From positions 1 through 64,000 of the forward strand of contig NW_026063273.1 of assembly GCF_024362695.1 (NCBI RefSeq): a DNA stretch of 64,000 bases, given 5' to 3'. Of the stretch, positions 53,001 to 63,320 are shown one piece after another. Each line of letters opens with the position of its first letter. Within the stretch, counting starts at the first letter, position 1. The translations under genes were made by a program, and so were the position numbers. The notes under the pieces were generated by a model that worked only from the letters and a program-made list of their open reading frames with translations, had not been told where the DNA came from and searched no databases. The DNA comes from Pectinophora gossypiella. Taxonomy: Eukaryota > Arthropoda > Insecta > Lepidoptera > Gelechiidae.

Positions 53001-55270
53001 ATGACCTAAGTCGGCGTATTCTTTAATGAATTTAGAATATTCAACTTTAAGAGAAGAATTTCGTTTAAATTTTTTCTCCAAATTGAGAAAACGTCTTTTA
53101 GCCAAGTGATAGGTATCACCCAGGCAATCAGGGCTGTCCACGAGCGGTAGCCTGACACAGAATCTGCCTGTATTTAGACGGTAAGTATTGTTTATAAAAT
53201 GCCTTTCGCATATTTTGTCATTTTCATTTAATTTTGGTTTTTGAGGGACTTCTTCAATTTCCCAGAATTTGGTAAGTATATTTTCCATGTTATTTTGTAA
53301 TGTATTATTAATTAAAGCATGATTGCAATGAATTTTGTTATTTTGTATATTTTTTGTATTTTTATTAATGTGTATATTTTGCGTTTTTACAGGTCCGGAT
53401 ATCAACCAGCCGAATTTAGAATTATGTAATTTAGGATAATTAGGGCCTAGATTTTGTTGCTCATTGCCTAGGATGTCCCAAAACAAGTCCGCGCCGATAA
53501 GCATTTCGACGGGAGCAGGCTGGTAAAATTTAGGATCAGCCAACTGTAAATCTTTAGGTAAATTTAGCATTTGTAAATCGATGGGCATTTTAGGTAAGTT
53601 ACTTGTTATTTCTTTTAGCACGAAATATGACATAGTAACATTGAATGGACTATTCAGGGATTGTACTTTAGCTGTACAATTTTCGACGATATTGTTTGTG
53701 CAATTGTTTCCGATGCCGATTACTTTGATCGGATCTGTTGGGTTTGAATTGAGAGATAATTTGTTCTTTAGTGATTTAGTTATAAAGGAGGACTGGCTGC
53801 CGCAGTCTAGCAGCGCGCGGACCTCCACTGTTTCGCTTGTACGTGGATTAGATACCTGAATCAACGCTGTAGATAAAATCACTTCACAATTTTGATTTGT
53901 GAAGTTGGCGCTAGTTTCAGATTGGCAAACAGCAGAATGACTATCCAGCGTTGATCCTGATTTATGAAGTAAACTATTATGCCTTTGTTTACATTCTCGA
54001 CAAGGCCCCATTTTGCATTCTTGCGTGGGGTGTCCTTGTCTGAGGCAATTTGTGCATAGCTTATACCTTGCAACGTCCGCTAATCTCTCCTGCATACTTT
54101 TAGCTTTAAATGTGGAACAATCATAGATTCTGTGATTTCCGTCACAAATTACGCAAAGATAATTATTTGACTTTGTTTGGTTTGTAGCAGCGAACGATTT
54201 GGTGTCTGAAACTCGGTTTTGCTTATTGTAATTATTATTCGATTGTTGTTTATAATTATTGTTATTAGCTGATGAGGAACGCGATGAATTTTGATTTTGT
54301 GGATAAGCTTTCGATGAATTACTATTTTCGTATTTATTACGATTTATCGCCTCGAGAACGTCCGCCCGGTCAATTAGAAATTTATTAAAGTGAGCCAGAG
54401 TAGGGATACTGCTCAAGTCATTACGTGACTCTTCCCACTTCATCAGCGTGTGATTATCCAATTTAGATGTGAGAATGAAAATAATTAGAGTATCCCACTT
54501 GTCCGTAGGTTGGTCTAAGCTGGATAAGGCACGTAAATTCTTCGTTACATGATCTACTAAAAATCGTAAAGCTCGTTCTGATTCACGCGTGAGCGGTTGT
54601 ATGTTGAATAGTGAGCTGAGATGATGATTAATTAGCACTCGTTTATTGTTATACCGCTCACATAATAACTCCCAAGCTTTATCGTAATTCGCGGACGATA
54701 CTTCGAGGTTAGAAATAATTCTACCCGCTTCTCCCTCTAAATACGATATTAAATAGTGAAATTTATGAATTGACTTTATTCGGTCGTTTTTATGAATTAA
54801 GTTTTCGAACGTGTCATGAAACTCGAGCCAGCGGAAATACGCGCCGTCGAATTTGGAGATTTGTATTTGTGGCAACTTTACACCAATGTCTTGATGATCG
54901 TGAGAACACTGAGCTTCCTGAAATACTGACTGACGCCTTTCAGGCTGTTCTACCTTTTTATGCCTTTCAATTAATGTTTTTGCAATAGCAATGTTATTTA
55001 TGATGGTTTGCTCAATTTTGTCACGCTCATCAATCTCAGCATCAATATTTTCAGCATTTAAACATTCTATCTCAATTTGCAACTCGTCAAAACGCGCCGA
55101 TAAGCTTTCATGAGCGTTAAAGTTAACTGCGCCAACTGGAGATTGGTTACCTGTTCTAGGGCAGTAAAAGTCGATAAGTAATTCTTGAATTTGGTAATTT
55201 GCCCTTTAATAGAACTTCTTTTAGTAAGTAAATCTTTTAATTCACCGTACATAGCGGCGGGTTTTGACAT
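50019..55270 (-). CDS. BEL-H gag-pol polyprotein, one frameshift near the N-terminus
   Basis: The gag start is ATG 55270 (MSKPAAMYGELKDLL). The main frame is shifted by one base relative to it, with the switch somewhere in about 55085-55150, and then runs to 50019. Gag has KLPQIQISKFDGAYFRWLEF and zinc motifs CVICDGNHRIYDC, KLCTNCLRQGHPTQEC and GPCRECKQRHNSLLH. The protease reads ALLDCGSQSSFIT, so the second active-site residue is Cys. RT shows TGDIEKMYRQVEVH and YVDDLITGS. RNase H has IHTFSDASQSAYGACIYM, PRLELCAALL and WCDSSIVLAW. Integrase has the HHCC domain, GLDFAGPFYI, FCDNGRNFVAA and HFGGIWEAGVKS. The C-terminal BEL domain ends with LSWRLGRVARLFPGPDG. It is the most complete pol in the window. 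Confidence 0.95.
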
Positions 55271-55794
55271 GGCGAATGGTAAAATTAAGTAAACTGAAGT
55301 AAAACAGTAATATTATAATTTATAAGCTCACGCTCCTCATCTGGTGCACTGCCGACCCGGGAAGCCGGCTGCGCGTGCACTGCACCGCTGATAGATAGGG
55401 ACACGGTCAAGGTCAACCGGCGACGCGCTGTACTAGCGCGCCGTGTGAACCCTGGAAGCGTCGGCGAAATGCGATAAGTACGACGTAATAACAGAGAGAT
55501 TATAGGGATAATATTAAAGAAATGCGTTTTTGAGAAACTACGTAATATGTAGGTAGATAATTTAGCGGGAGAAAATATTTCGTCGAACAAAGAAACTTTA
55601 AAATTGAAAAATAATGCACTTTGGAGGCAATACGGTTGTTTATTTAGACTTTTAGATGATTTGGATCTGAAATAGTGAAAAGGAAGAACAAAGGAAGGAC
55701 ACTTATCTCGTATCCGGAGTACGTTGCACGGTGTGGACTTTGGTCGCCTCACTGCCCGTCGTCGTCAATCTCGATTCCAGACTTCTTCTTCGAC

Positions 55795-55812
55795 ATCACG
55801 TCGGGGTCACCA
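55795..55812 (-). promoter_or_regulatory. BEL-H primer-binding site, tRNA-Trp type
   Basis: On the minus strand tggtgaccccgacgtgat lies 5 nt from the 5' LTR and is complementary to the 3' end of eukaryotic tRNA-Trp (CACGTCGGGGTCA plus CCA) as I remember it. Confidence 0.8.
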
Positions 55813-55817
55813 TTTTA

Positions 55818-56061
55818 TGTCTTGAGACATAATGGGATCTTAAGATAAATCCAGTTGTTTTGTGTAATTTCTTTTATTTTGATTTTATTTACAATTTCTT
55901 GCGTTGGACGCGTCTTGCTTGGCCGAATGATGAAGTAAGAGAGAGATTATTGAGGTAGTTGCACAAACATAATAAAAATGAAACGCCTGACAAAACAATT
56001 ATAGCATGGGCAAAGTAAAATGCTTGCTATTAAAATACTCGTAGGCGCTTAAGCCGGAACA
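55818..56061 (-). repeat. BEL-H 5' LTR
   Basis: 244 bp, upstream LTR for minus-strand transcription, identical to the 3' LTR by eye. Confidence 0.95.
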
Positions 56062-56345
56062 CATGGTCCATTCTATCTCAGTTCTAACGAACCAATCACA
56101 TGGTCCTTTTTATTTCAATACCAACGAGCCAATCACATGGTCGTCTGTTTCTCTAATATTAGTTAACCAATCACATGGTTCTTCATACCTTAAATTTAAC
56201 GAACCAATCACATGGTTCTTTATACCTTAAATTTAACGAACCAATCACATGGTCCTCTGTTTCTCAAATATTACCTAACCAATCACATGGTACTCTATAC
56301 TTAAAATTTAACGAGCCAATCACATGGTCGCTACCTTAACAAACT
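56062..56345. repeat. tandem array with core gaaccaatcacatggtc
   Basis: About seven units, spaced roughly 42-48 bp, share the core aaccaatcacatggt. The sequence between cores (ttctatctcagttctaac, ttctttataccttaaattta and similar) also repeats loosely. It lies between the integrase remnant and the 3' LTR of Gyp-F. Confidence 0.88.
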
Positions 56346-56439
56346 ATTGTCATAATACCTTTAATCTTATCGTATCGTGATACCTTCATACACATTTTAC
56401 ACATATATTTATACTAAATACAAAAGATGTAATATCGTT

Positions 56440-56750
56440 GATTTAAATTTGATTCGCAACTCTAAGTCATGATCAACAACAATAAACGCTGTTAAAAATC
56501 ATGTTCACTGTCAATATTTTCAAGATCCGTGTCACTTTCATTTATGCTTAAGGCTGCTACATGAACCCAGGGCAACACAACGATCGGCAGCGAATGTAGT
56601 TTTACGCTTATGTCTACTATTACTTAAACCTGGTGTCGCCGCGATTTTATACCGGTCATTACCGAGTACTGCAATAACACGATATGGACCCGAATAATTG
56701 TGGTAGTAACTTTTTACTTTTTCCATCATTTATAAAATTTGAAGACGTAA
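56440..56750 (-). pseudogene. Gyp-F integrase C-terminal remnant
   Basis: The minus frame reads GPYRVIAVLGNDRYKIAATP, close to the Gyp-B motif GPYRVVKILGNDRYKVAP, then HKRKTTFAADR. Only this short part is open. Upstream integrase core sequence is missing. Confidence 0.8.
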
Positions 56751-56839
56751 CCTCTACTAATGCGCATATTCTTGGAATATGCGCATATTCCCAGAACACG
56801 CACATTCGATGCAAGCATCCACACATGTATATTTTTTTT

Positions 56840-57498
56840 TTTTCACGAATCTTGACATCTTAGGAAAACCAATATGTCCTCTTCAACCGATCCAGTGTTC
56901 TCTAGGCCAAAGTGGCCTATGTCGTCGTGGTTCATACGACATAGCTGCCACCTTGCCCTCTTCGGCACCACCCAACGCAAATCAGATCTATTACAATTAA
57001 CACACCTGTATAACTTGTTATCCTTGATAACATAATTTTCGTTTATTTCTTTTAATCTAAGTCAGATGAAAGTATCTCTCGAATCCGGCATAATTCACTA
57101 TCGCCTAACTGCAGGGTGTGAAGCCAATCGTCACCTTCCCTAACGAATAAACAACTTCGTTGCCAAATCCCCTTAAAACTGTCGTTACGTTGTTGTGTTG
57201 TAGGCCCAAATGTGTTTATTCTGAATTTGCCAAAAGAGAAACCTCACTGCCGAAATCTACAAAAGCTTTCACTGGAACCCCGCTAATAAAAACTTCTTTA
57301 TAGAACTTTAAGTTCAGAGTAGACGTGGATATACACATCGTCTTTTGAGAATTGGTAGCCTTACTATCACGTTACTCGTCGGGTTTCATAAAACAACTGT
57401 CTATTTTATGGCCTACTTTGTTGCACCGAGTACATTAAGTGGTTTCGGGCACATTCGAAATGGGTGACCTGATCCCTTACAATTAAAACAAAATATAC
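56840..57498 (-). pseudogene. Gyp-F zinc knuckles, protease and integrase start, internally deleted
   Basis: From 57490 downward the minus strand gives zinc knuckle CFNCKGSGHPFRMC, a frame change, knuckle CNKVGHKIDSC, then a protease active-site segment with VDFGSEVSLL (D-F-G). Without any RT it passes to REGDDWLHTLQLGDSELCRI and the integrase zinc region (MNHDDIGHFG). RT and RNase H were therefore deleted. Several stops and shifts are present. Confidence 0.8.
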
Positions 57499-57621
57499 TC
57501 TATCTATACTTATAATAAATCTGTAGAGAGGTCAATTCTGTACATTAAATATTTTTTCAAAATAACTATCAGGGGGTGATAAGTGGTCGATACTGATGCC
57601 AAAAATGCAATCAGTAAAATT

Positions 57622-57625
<4 letters not shown>

Positions 57626-57694
<69 letters not shown>
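57626..57694. repeat. (gtct)n microsatellite, about 17 units
   Basis: An uninterrupted tetranucleotide run that creates the CLSVCLSV frames. It is a known feature of this Helitron type and is not coding. Confidence 0.95.
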
Positions 57695-57825
57695 ATGTTC
57701 CTTATAGAAACAAAAACTACTGGACGGATTTTAATGAAACTTGGTACAATTATTCTTCACACTCCTGGACAGGTTATAGTATACTTTTCATCACGCTACA
57801 ATCAATAGGAGCAGAGTAGTGAAGG

Positions 57826-59640
57826 GAAATCCTTTTGTATGAAAAATCTAAACCACTCAAGTTAGACGTTTGAAATTTGGCATGCAGGTACCTTAGATAC
57901 CGTAGAGGCACACTAAGAAAGGAATTCCCGAAATTCTTACGGGAACGGGAATTAGCGGGAAAATCCTTTTATATGAAAAATCTAAACCACTCAAGTTAGA
58001 CGTTTGAAATTTGGCATGCAGGTATCTTAGATACCGTAGAGGTGTACTAAGAAAGGAATTCCCGAAATTCCCACGAGAACGGGAATTAGCGGGAAAATCC
58101 TTTTGTATGAAAAATCTAAACCACTCAAGTTAGACGTTTGAAATTTGGCATGCAGATACCTTAGGTACCGTAGAGGTACACTAAGAAAGGAATTCCCGAA
58201 ATTCCCACGAGAACGGGAATAAGCGGGAAAATCCTTTTGTATGAAAAATCTAAACCACTCAAGTTAGACGTTTGAAATTTTGTCATGCAGGTACCTTAGG
58301 TACCGTAGAGGTGCATTAAGAAAGGAATTCCCGAAATTCCCACGGGAACGGGAATTAACGGGAAAATCCTTTTGTATGAAAATCTAAACCATTCAAGTTA
58401 GATATTTGAAATTTGGCTCGCAGGTACCTTAGGTACCGTAGAGGTACACTAAGAAAGGAATTCCCGAAATTCCCACGAGAACGGGAATAAGCGGGAAAAT
58501 CCTTTTGTATGAAAAATCTAAACCACTCAAGTTAGACGTTTGAAATTTGGCATGCAGGTACCATAGGTACCGTAGAGGTGCACTAAGAAAGGAATTCCCG
58601 AAATTCCCACGAGAACGGGAATAAGCGGGAAAATCCTTTTGTATGAAAAATCTAAACCACTCAAGTTAGACGTTTGAAATTTTATCATGCAGGTACCTTA
58701 GGTACCGTAGAGGTGCATTAAGAAAGGAATTCCCGAAATTCCCACGGGAACGGGAATTAACGGGAAAATCCTTTTGTATGAAAATCTAAACCATTCAAGT
58801 TAGATATTTGAAATTTGGCTCGCAGGTACCTTAGGTACCGTAGAGGTACACTAAGAAAGGAATTCCCGAAATTCCCACGAGAACGGGAATAAGCGGGAAA
58901 ATCCTTTTGTATGAAAAATCTAAACCACTCAAGTTAGACGTTTGAAATTTGGCATGCAGGTACCATAGGTACCGTAGAGGTGCACTAAGAAAGGAATTCC
59001 CAAAATTCTCACGGGAACGGAAATTAGCGGGAAAATCCTTTTGTATGAAAAATCTAAACCATTCAAGTTACATGTTTGAAATTTGTCATGCAGGTACCTT
59101 AGATACCGTAGAGGTGTACTAAGAAAGGAATTTCCGAAATTCCCACGGGAACGGGAATTAGCGGGAAAATCCTTTTGTATGAAAAATCTAAACCATTCAA
59201 GTTAGATGTTTGAAATTTGGCTCGCAGGTACCTTAGATACCGTAGAGGTGCACTAAGAAAGGAATTTCCGAAATTCCCACGGGAACGGGAATTAGTGGGA
59301 AAATCATTTTGTATGAAAAATCTAAACCACTCAAGTTAGACGTTTGAAATTTGTAATGCAGGTACCTTAGGTACCGTGGAGGTGCACTAAGAAAGGAATT
59401 CCCGAAATTCCCACGGGAACGGGAATTAACGGGAAAATCCTTTTGTATGAAAAATCTAAACCATTCAAGTTAGATGTTTGAAATTTGGCTCGCAGATACC
59501 TTAGATACCGTAGAGGTGCACTAAGAAAGGAATTCCCGAAATTCCCACGGGAACGGGAATTAGCGGGAAAATCCTTTTGTATGAAAAATCTAAACCACTG
59601 AAGTTAGACGTTTGAAATTTGGCATGCAGGTACTTTAGTA
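57826..59640 (+). repeat. minisatellite inside Hel-2, about 14 units of about 134 bp
   Basis: Each unit has aaaaatctaaaccactcaag, gtttgaaatttggcatgcag, taccgtagaggtgcactaag and gaattcccgaaattcccacg. A higher-order pattern is visible: pairs of units alternating ctcgcag and catgcag repeat near 58300-58560 and 58720-58970. Hel-1 keeps only the terminal variant unit. Confidence 0.92.
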
Positions 59641-60072
59641 AACTTAAAGCTTAGTTGCAACAGGATATTACAAAATTCCCACGGGAACGGTAGTTAGCGG
59701 GAAAAAACATTTGTATGAAAAAATCAAATCTAAATAAAAGGAGAAACTGACTGACTCAGTGACTGACATATCAACGCATAGCCTGAACGGCTAAACGTAG
59801 GCATTTGAAATTTGGAAGGGACATAGCTTAGGTACCGTAGAGGTGCACTAAGAAAGGAATTCCCGGAATTCCCACGGGAACGGAAATTAGCGGGAAAATC
59901 CTTTTGTATGAAAAATCTAAACCGTTTAAGTTAGACGCTTGAAATTTGGCATGCAGGTACCTTAGTTAACTTAAAGCTTAGTTGCAACAGGATATTGCAA
60001 AATTCCCACGGAAACGGGAGTTAGCGGAAAAAACCTTTGTATGAAAAAATCGAAACCGCGTAAGATAGATGT

Positions 60073-60263
60073 TTTCAATTCAATTCAATTAAATTATTTA
60101 TTGCATTCCATGTAGTACAATGGGGTGTTACATAGGCATAGGAACTAAAACATGGACCCTGTAGGGCACAGCAACGTTGAAGGGAAGAGAGGAAGTGTGT
60201 ATTAAAATTAAAACTCAATGAACAATCAATTAAAAAAAAAATCAATTCAATCAATTGATTCAA
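60073..60263. mobile_element. about 190-bp insertion nested in Hel-2
   Basis: Absent from the matching place in Hel-1 (near 12075-12090). It begins with caattcaattcaatt, continues ttattgcattccatgtagta, contains aactaaaacatggaccctgt and ends with an A run and caattgattcaat. Probably a short non-LTR fragment or SINE. Family not identified. Confidence 0.65.
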
Positions 60264-60450
60264 TCTAGCGTGCATGCATACCTTAGTAAATATAAAGTTT
60301 ATTTTTGGCTGTATTTCGAAAAATGGGAGTTATTGGGAAAAAAATTGTATGAAAAAATCTAAACTGCATAAGTATGCACTCCCACACACACAAAGATCTC
60401 TCTCTTATATAACACGCCACGCGGACGAAGTCGCGGGCAAAAGCTAGTCT

Positions 60451-60960
60451 ATATATAAATATAATATATTTTATCTTGAAACCAACAGCTCTATTACCAT
60501 TGCTGCCGCTAGTTATATTGAACCCTACGTTTGGCCTATTCCTAAAATTGAAACGTTCTGGGATATTTAAAAAAAATAAAAAGAGTTTATTTCGGACATG
60601 TTCCATAGTGGTTAGTAACAAGCAATAAACAACTTAATCTAGTGTTAGTAATAGAACGATAAAAATAAAATAACATTTACACACGACACGGCTCGACAAT
60701 TATAAACAACAAGAAAACGTACACATTAACACAACACATTACTAATAATTACTATTATTTGTCTCCTTATTACTCATTAGGAATTCTAATAACTGTTCAG
60801 GTTCTGTGCACCGTAACGCCAAAGCATTCGACTTAGTAGTTTTGTCACTCAACCCGTGTATCAGACAATCTACCGCGCGTTTGCCGATATTGCACTGGTT
60901 CAACATTGCCAATTTCTCGTAAAAGTACACTACGATTGGTTCCTGGAACGACTCTGCGTC
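60451..60960 (-). pseudogene. Gyp-F gag remnant upstream of the Helitron
   Basis: Minus frame 60930-60742 reads YFYEKLAMLNQCNIGKRAVD, then CLIHGLSDKTTKSNALALRC, a Gag core pattern, and ends in a stop. A second piece near 60490-60560 (IPERFNFRNRPNVGFN) would lead to the zinc knuckles on the far side of Hel-2. Stops separate the pieces. Confidence 0.65.
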
Positions 60961-60964
60961 GAGC

Positions 60965-61110
60965 GGCCGTCCCGAACGGTCGTTTGTTCAGAGGTCCCGA
61001 GCTGCGCCCTGCAGCTCCCCGCGCTGCGCCCCGCAGCCCCCCGCCGCGCGCCCCGCGCCCCGTGCCGCCATTGTCTGCCGGCTACCTGCTGGCGTGACCC
61101 TGCCGCCATT
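60965..61110. other. GC-rich low-complexity island
   Basis: Over 70 percent G+C by eye, with gcgccccgcagccccccgcc type repeats. Both strands give Ala/Pro/Arg-rich frames with no clear identity. It could be the start of the Gyp-F gag or of the LINE 5' UTR. Confidence 0.45.
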
Positions 61111-61704
61111 CATTGAGCCAACAATAGTTCTTCTCAGAACTTGCTGGCTTATCTAAGTTTCAAGGTTAAAATAACGACTGTTATTTTACAGTTGCATCGA
61201 TCTTAATTTAAAACCACAGTTTCGTGGTCCTCAGTGGATACCTTGCGGTGTTAACTAAGCTGAGTGGGACGTGGCCCTGGGGCGTCCGCTTGCCTCACTT
61301 TGAGGCAGGCATATTACCCGGACGGGGCTAGAACCACCGGCCTTGGGGTCTACCCTAGTCGACTCTAGCTGTCACCCGGGGTAGAGTGACCAATCTCTAC
61401 CCCTTATTCTTTTCTCTTCGTGTTTCGGGGTGTAAAAACCCTCCGCACTTAGAGCATAGGAACCCTCTTGCACAATAAGATCGGCAAAGGGATACCAGCT
61501 TAGGGCACACCATAAGCACACATCCTCTTTGTTAACCCCAACCAAAGAGGCAAAACTCACTCTCACACACCCTCGAGCAATCCCACTCGAGTTGCGAAAG
61601 TTAGCGAGCGATCGCCTCAGAGTTTCTTGCGCCGCTTATTCTCTGAGGAACGCTTTTGCGAAGCGGTAGTAATTATTCTATAGCAGATTGGCCGTCCCTT
61701 AAAA
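61111..61704 (+). other. probable 5' UTR of Jky-G
   Basis: Non-coding sequence before the ORF1 ATG. Short direct blocks (gagtgggacgtggccctgg, then ctaccctagtcgactctag) suggest element sequence rather than host. The 5' boundary was not located. Confidence 0.45.
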
Positions 61705-63318
61705 ATGGCCGACAGCTCCGAGCTGTGGGCCGAAATCGGTAAACTCATTTTGACGCATATCCTAGCGGATAAAAGCAGCGCGCTTTACGCTGAGATATGC
61801 CGATTAGTACCTCAAGTTGCGGCGTTAACCTTGCCTTCCGCGCCTCGCGTTGATAGCCCTCGTGCCGACCGCGCTTCGTCACCCAGTCTCCCCGCGACCC
61901 CCTGCCCCACCGCGTCCTTCGCGTCGTTTCCCGGCCCTGCCCGCCCCGCCGCGTCTCTAGCTTTGTCCCAATCGCGCGCGTCATCTCCGTCCCCTGCTTC
62001 CCTCCTCGCCGGTGACGATGAGGTATCGTGCGATGTTCGTATGGACGTTGCCGAGTCCGATTCGTCGTCGGAGTGTGTGGAGTCGTCCTCTTCGGAGGAC
62101 ATATTCACGCTCGTGGAGGGCCGTAAGGGAAAACGAGCCCGCCGTCACCGTGAATCTGAGCCTGCTAAGGTTCAGAAAACGTCCTCGGGAACGTCGATCC
62201 CCCCCTCTTCCATCCCCGAGGTCCGTAAGGTCCCTTCCAGCCCTTCTAAGGCTGTCACTGAAGTACAAAAAGGTCCCACCCCTCCGCCCTTGTACATGAG
62301 GGACAAAAATAGGTGGAATGAAGTCTCCCTTCGGGCGAAAGAGGAGAACATCGTAATCACCAGCGCCCGCACGACCCAAGATGGGATCAAAATCCAGGTC
62401 CCGTCATCTTCTGAGCATAGAAAGCTCACTTCGATTCTAAAAGGTAGAGGAATACAATTCCATACCTACGCCCTCCCGGAGGAACGTATTCTCCGTATTA
62501 TTCTAAAGGGAATCCCTAAGGAGTGGGAAACCACTCTTGTTAAGGAGGACCTTATTAAAAACGGTTTTCCGGTTCTCGAGGTGCACCGTATGCACCGCGG
62601 TCGTGGCCAAGTCCCGTACGACATGGTCACCGTTATATTAGAAAGGACGGATGAGGGCAAGAAGATCTTCAACCTGAAGACTTGTTGCGGTCTATCTGGC
62701 CTTAAAGTTGAAACTCCCCATAAGGGAGGCCCCCCAACGCAATGTCATAGATGCCAACTTTACGGGCATTCTAGTAGGCATTGTCATGCCAAGCCTAGGT
62801 GCGTAAAGTGCCTAGGTGATCACGCTACCTCGGATTGCCTTAGAGGCAAAAACGAGGTGGAACCCCCTAGCTGTGTGCTGTGTGGTCAGCAAGGTCATCC
62901 TGCGAACTATCGCGGATGCACCAAGGCTCCACGCACCCACCATAAGGTAGCTCAACGAAGGGCAGCCCGCGCTGCAGCTTCCCAACCCGGTCCCACTAAG
63001 GCCCATATGGCCCCTTCCTCGCACTCTACTCGCGATTTCCCGGCTCTGCCACTCACGCAGACCAAACTCGCGCCACAGCGTCCATCCGCATGGATTCGTC
63101 CCCCGGCAATCGTCCGACCCACAAATCCGCTCCGCGCCCAACCTAGTAGCAACTTAGGTATTCCTGCAGCCACTCTTGCGCCTCATCCGGTTCCTGCGAT
63201 GGCCCCTCAGGCCTCTGCGTTTCCTGTCAACCAGTTTAGGGAATTTAGTATTCTCTTTAAGTCGGCCCTTAGTCAACTTGACAGTTTATTAGACTCCCTG
63301 TCCCAATTTAAAGCCTAA
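61705..63318 (+). CDS. Jky-G ORF1, Gag-like nucleic-acid-binding protein
   Basis: A complete 537-residue frame from ATG 61705 (MADSSELWAEIGKLI) to TAA 63316-63318. A Pro/Ala/Ser-rich N-terminal half with an acidic Ser-rich patch (about residues 112-135) is followed by a conserved RNA-binding-type region (about 195-345; NRWNEVSLRAKEENI and VLEVHRMHRGRG). Three zinc knuckles follow at about 346-412 (CHRCQLYGHSSRHC, CVKCLGDHATSDC and CVLCGQQGHPANYRGC). The tail is Pro/Ala-rich and ends in a Ser/Leu-rich segment. It is distinct from the Jky-1 family. ORF2 starts 2 nt after the stop (TAA-TA-ATG), which suggests reinitiation. Confidence 0.93.
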   Translation: MADSSELWAEIGKLILTHILADKSSALYAEICRLVPQVAALTLPSAPRVDSPRADRASSPSLPATPCPTASFASFPGPARPAASLALSQSRASSPSPASLLAGDDEVSCDVRMDVAESDSSSECVESSSSEDIFTLVEGRKGKRARRHRESEPAKVQKTSSGTSIPPSSIPEVRKVPSSPSKAVTEVQKGPTPPPLYMRDKNRWNEVSLRAKEENIVITSARTTQDGIKIQVPSSSEHRKLTSILKGRGIQFHTYALPEERILRIILKGIPKEWETTLVKEDLIKNGFPVLEVHRMHRGRGQVPYDMVTVILERTDEGKKIFNLKTCCGLSGLKVETPHKGGPPTQCHRCQLYGHSSRHCHAKPRCVKCLGDHATSDCLRGKNEVEPPSCVLCGQQGHPANYRGCTKAPRTHHKVAQRRAARAAASQPGPTKAHMAPSSHSTRDFPALPLTQTKLAPQRPSAWIRPPAIVRPTNPLRAQPSSNLGIPAATLAPHPVPAMAPQASAFPVNQFREFSILFKSALSQLDSLLDSLSQFKA

Positions 63319-63320
63319 TA

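Larger units (their letters stand above)
49747..56061 (-). mobile_element. BEL-H, near-intact BEL/Pao LTR retrotransposon
   Basis: A 6315-bp element with 244-bp LTRs (49747-49990 and 55818-56061) identical by eye, TG..CA ends, and a tRNA-Trp-type primer site 5 nt inside the 5' LTR. A purine tract (gaggcgggaaga on the minus strand) lies next to the 3' LTR. The gag-pol frame is open for over 1680 codons. Flanking direct repeat catggtccat (49737-49746 and 56062-56071) is 10 bp, longer than usual for this group. Confidence 0.95.
57499..60447 (+). mobile_element. Hel-2, non-autonomous Helitron with internal minisatellite
   Basis: The 5' end is TCTATCTATACTTATAATAA and the 3' end is the hairpin cgcggacgaagtcgcgggc, aaaag and CTAG (60444-60447), followed by T. 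Internal landmarks familiar from lepidopteran Helitrons are ctactggacggattttaatg and aaacttggtacaa. No Rep/helicase frame is present. A (gtct)n tract lies at 57626-57694. It inserted in the gag of Gyp-F next to the first zinc knuckle. Orientation follows the 3' hairpin. Confidence 0.9.

Noticed and set aside
56062..56345. CRISPR-like array of short repeats with unique-looking spacers
   Set aside because: Eukaryotic context, spacers themselves repeat loosely, no cas genes, and position inside a gypsy 3' region. It is a minisatellite.
57583..57819. Cys/Leu/Ser/Val repeat protein
   Set aside because: Product of the (gtct)n tract in the Helitron, open in several frames.
60283..60621. 112-residue minus frame
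   Set aside because: Spans the Helitron 3' end and Gyp-F remnant, with no single origin.
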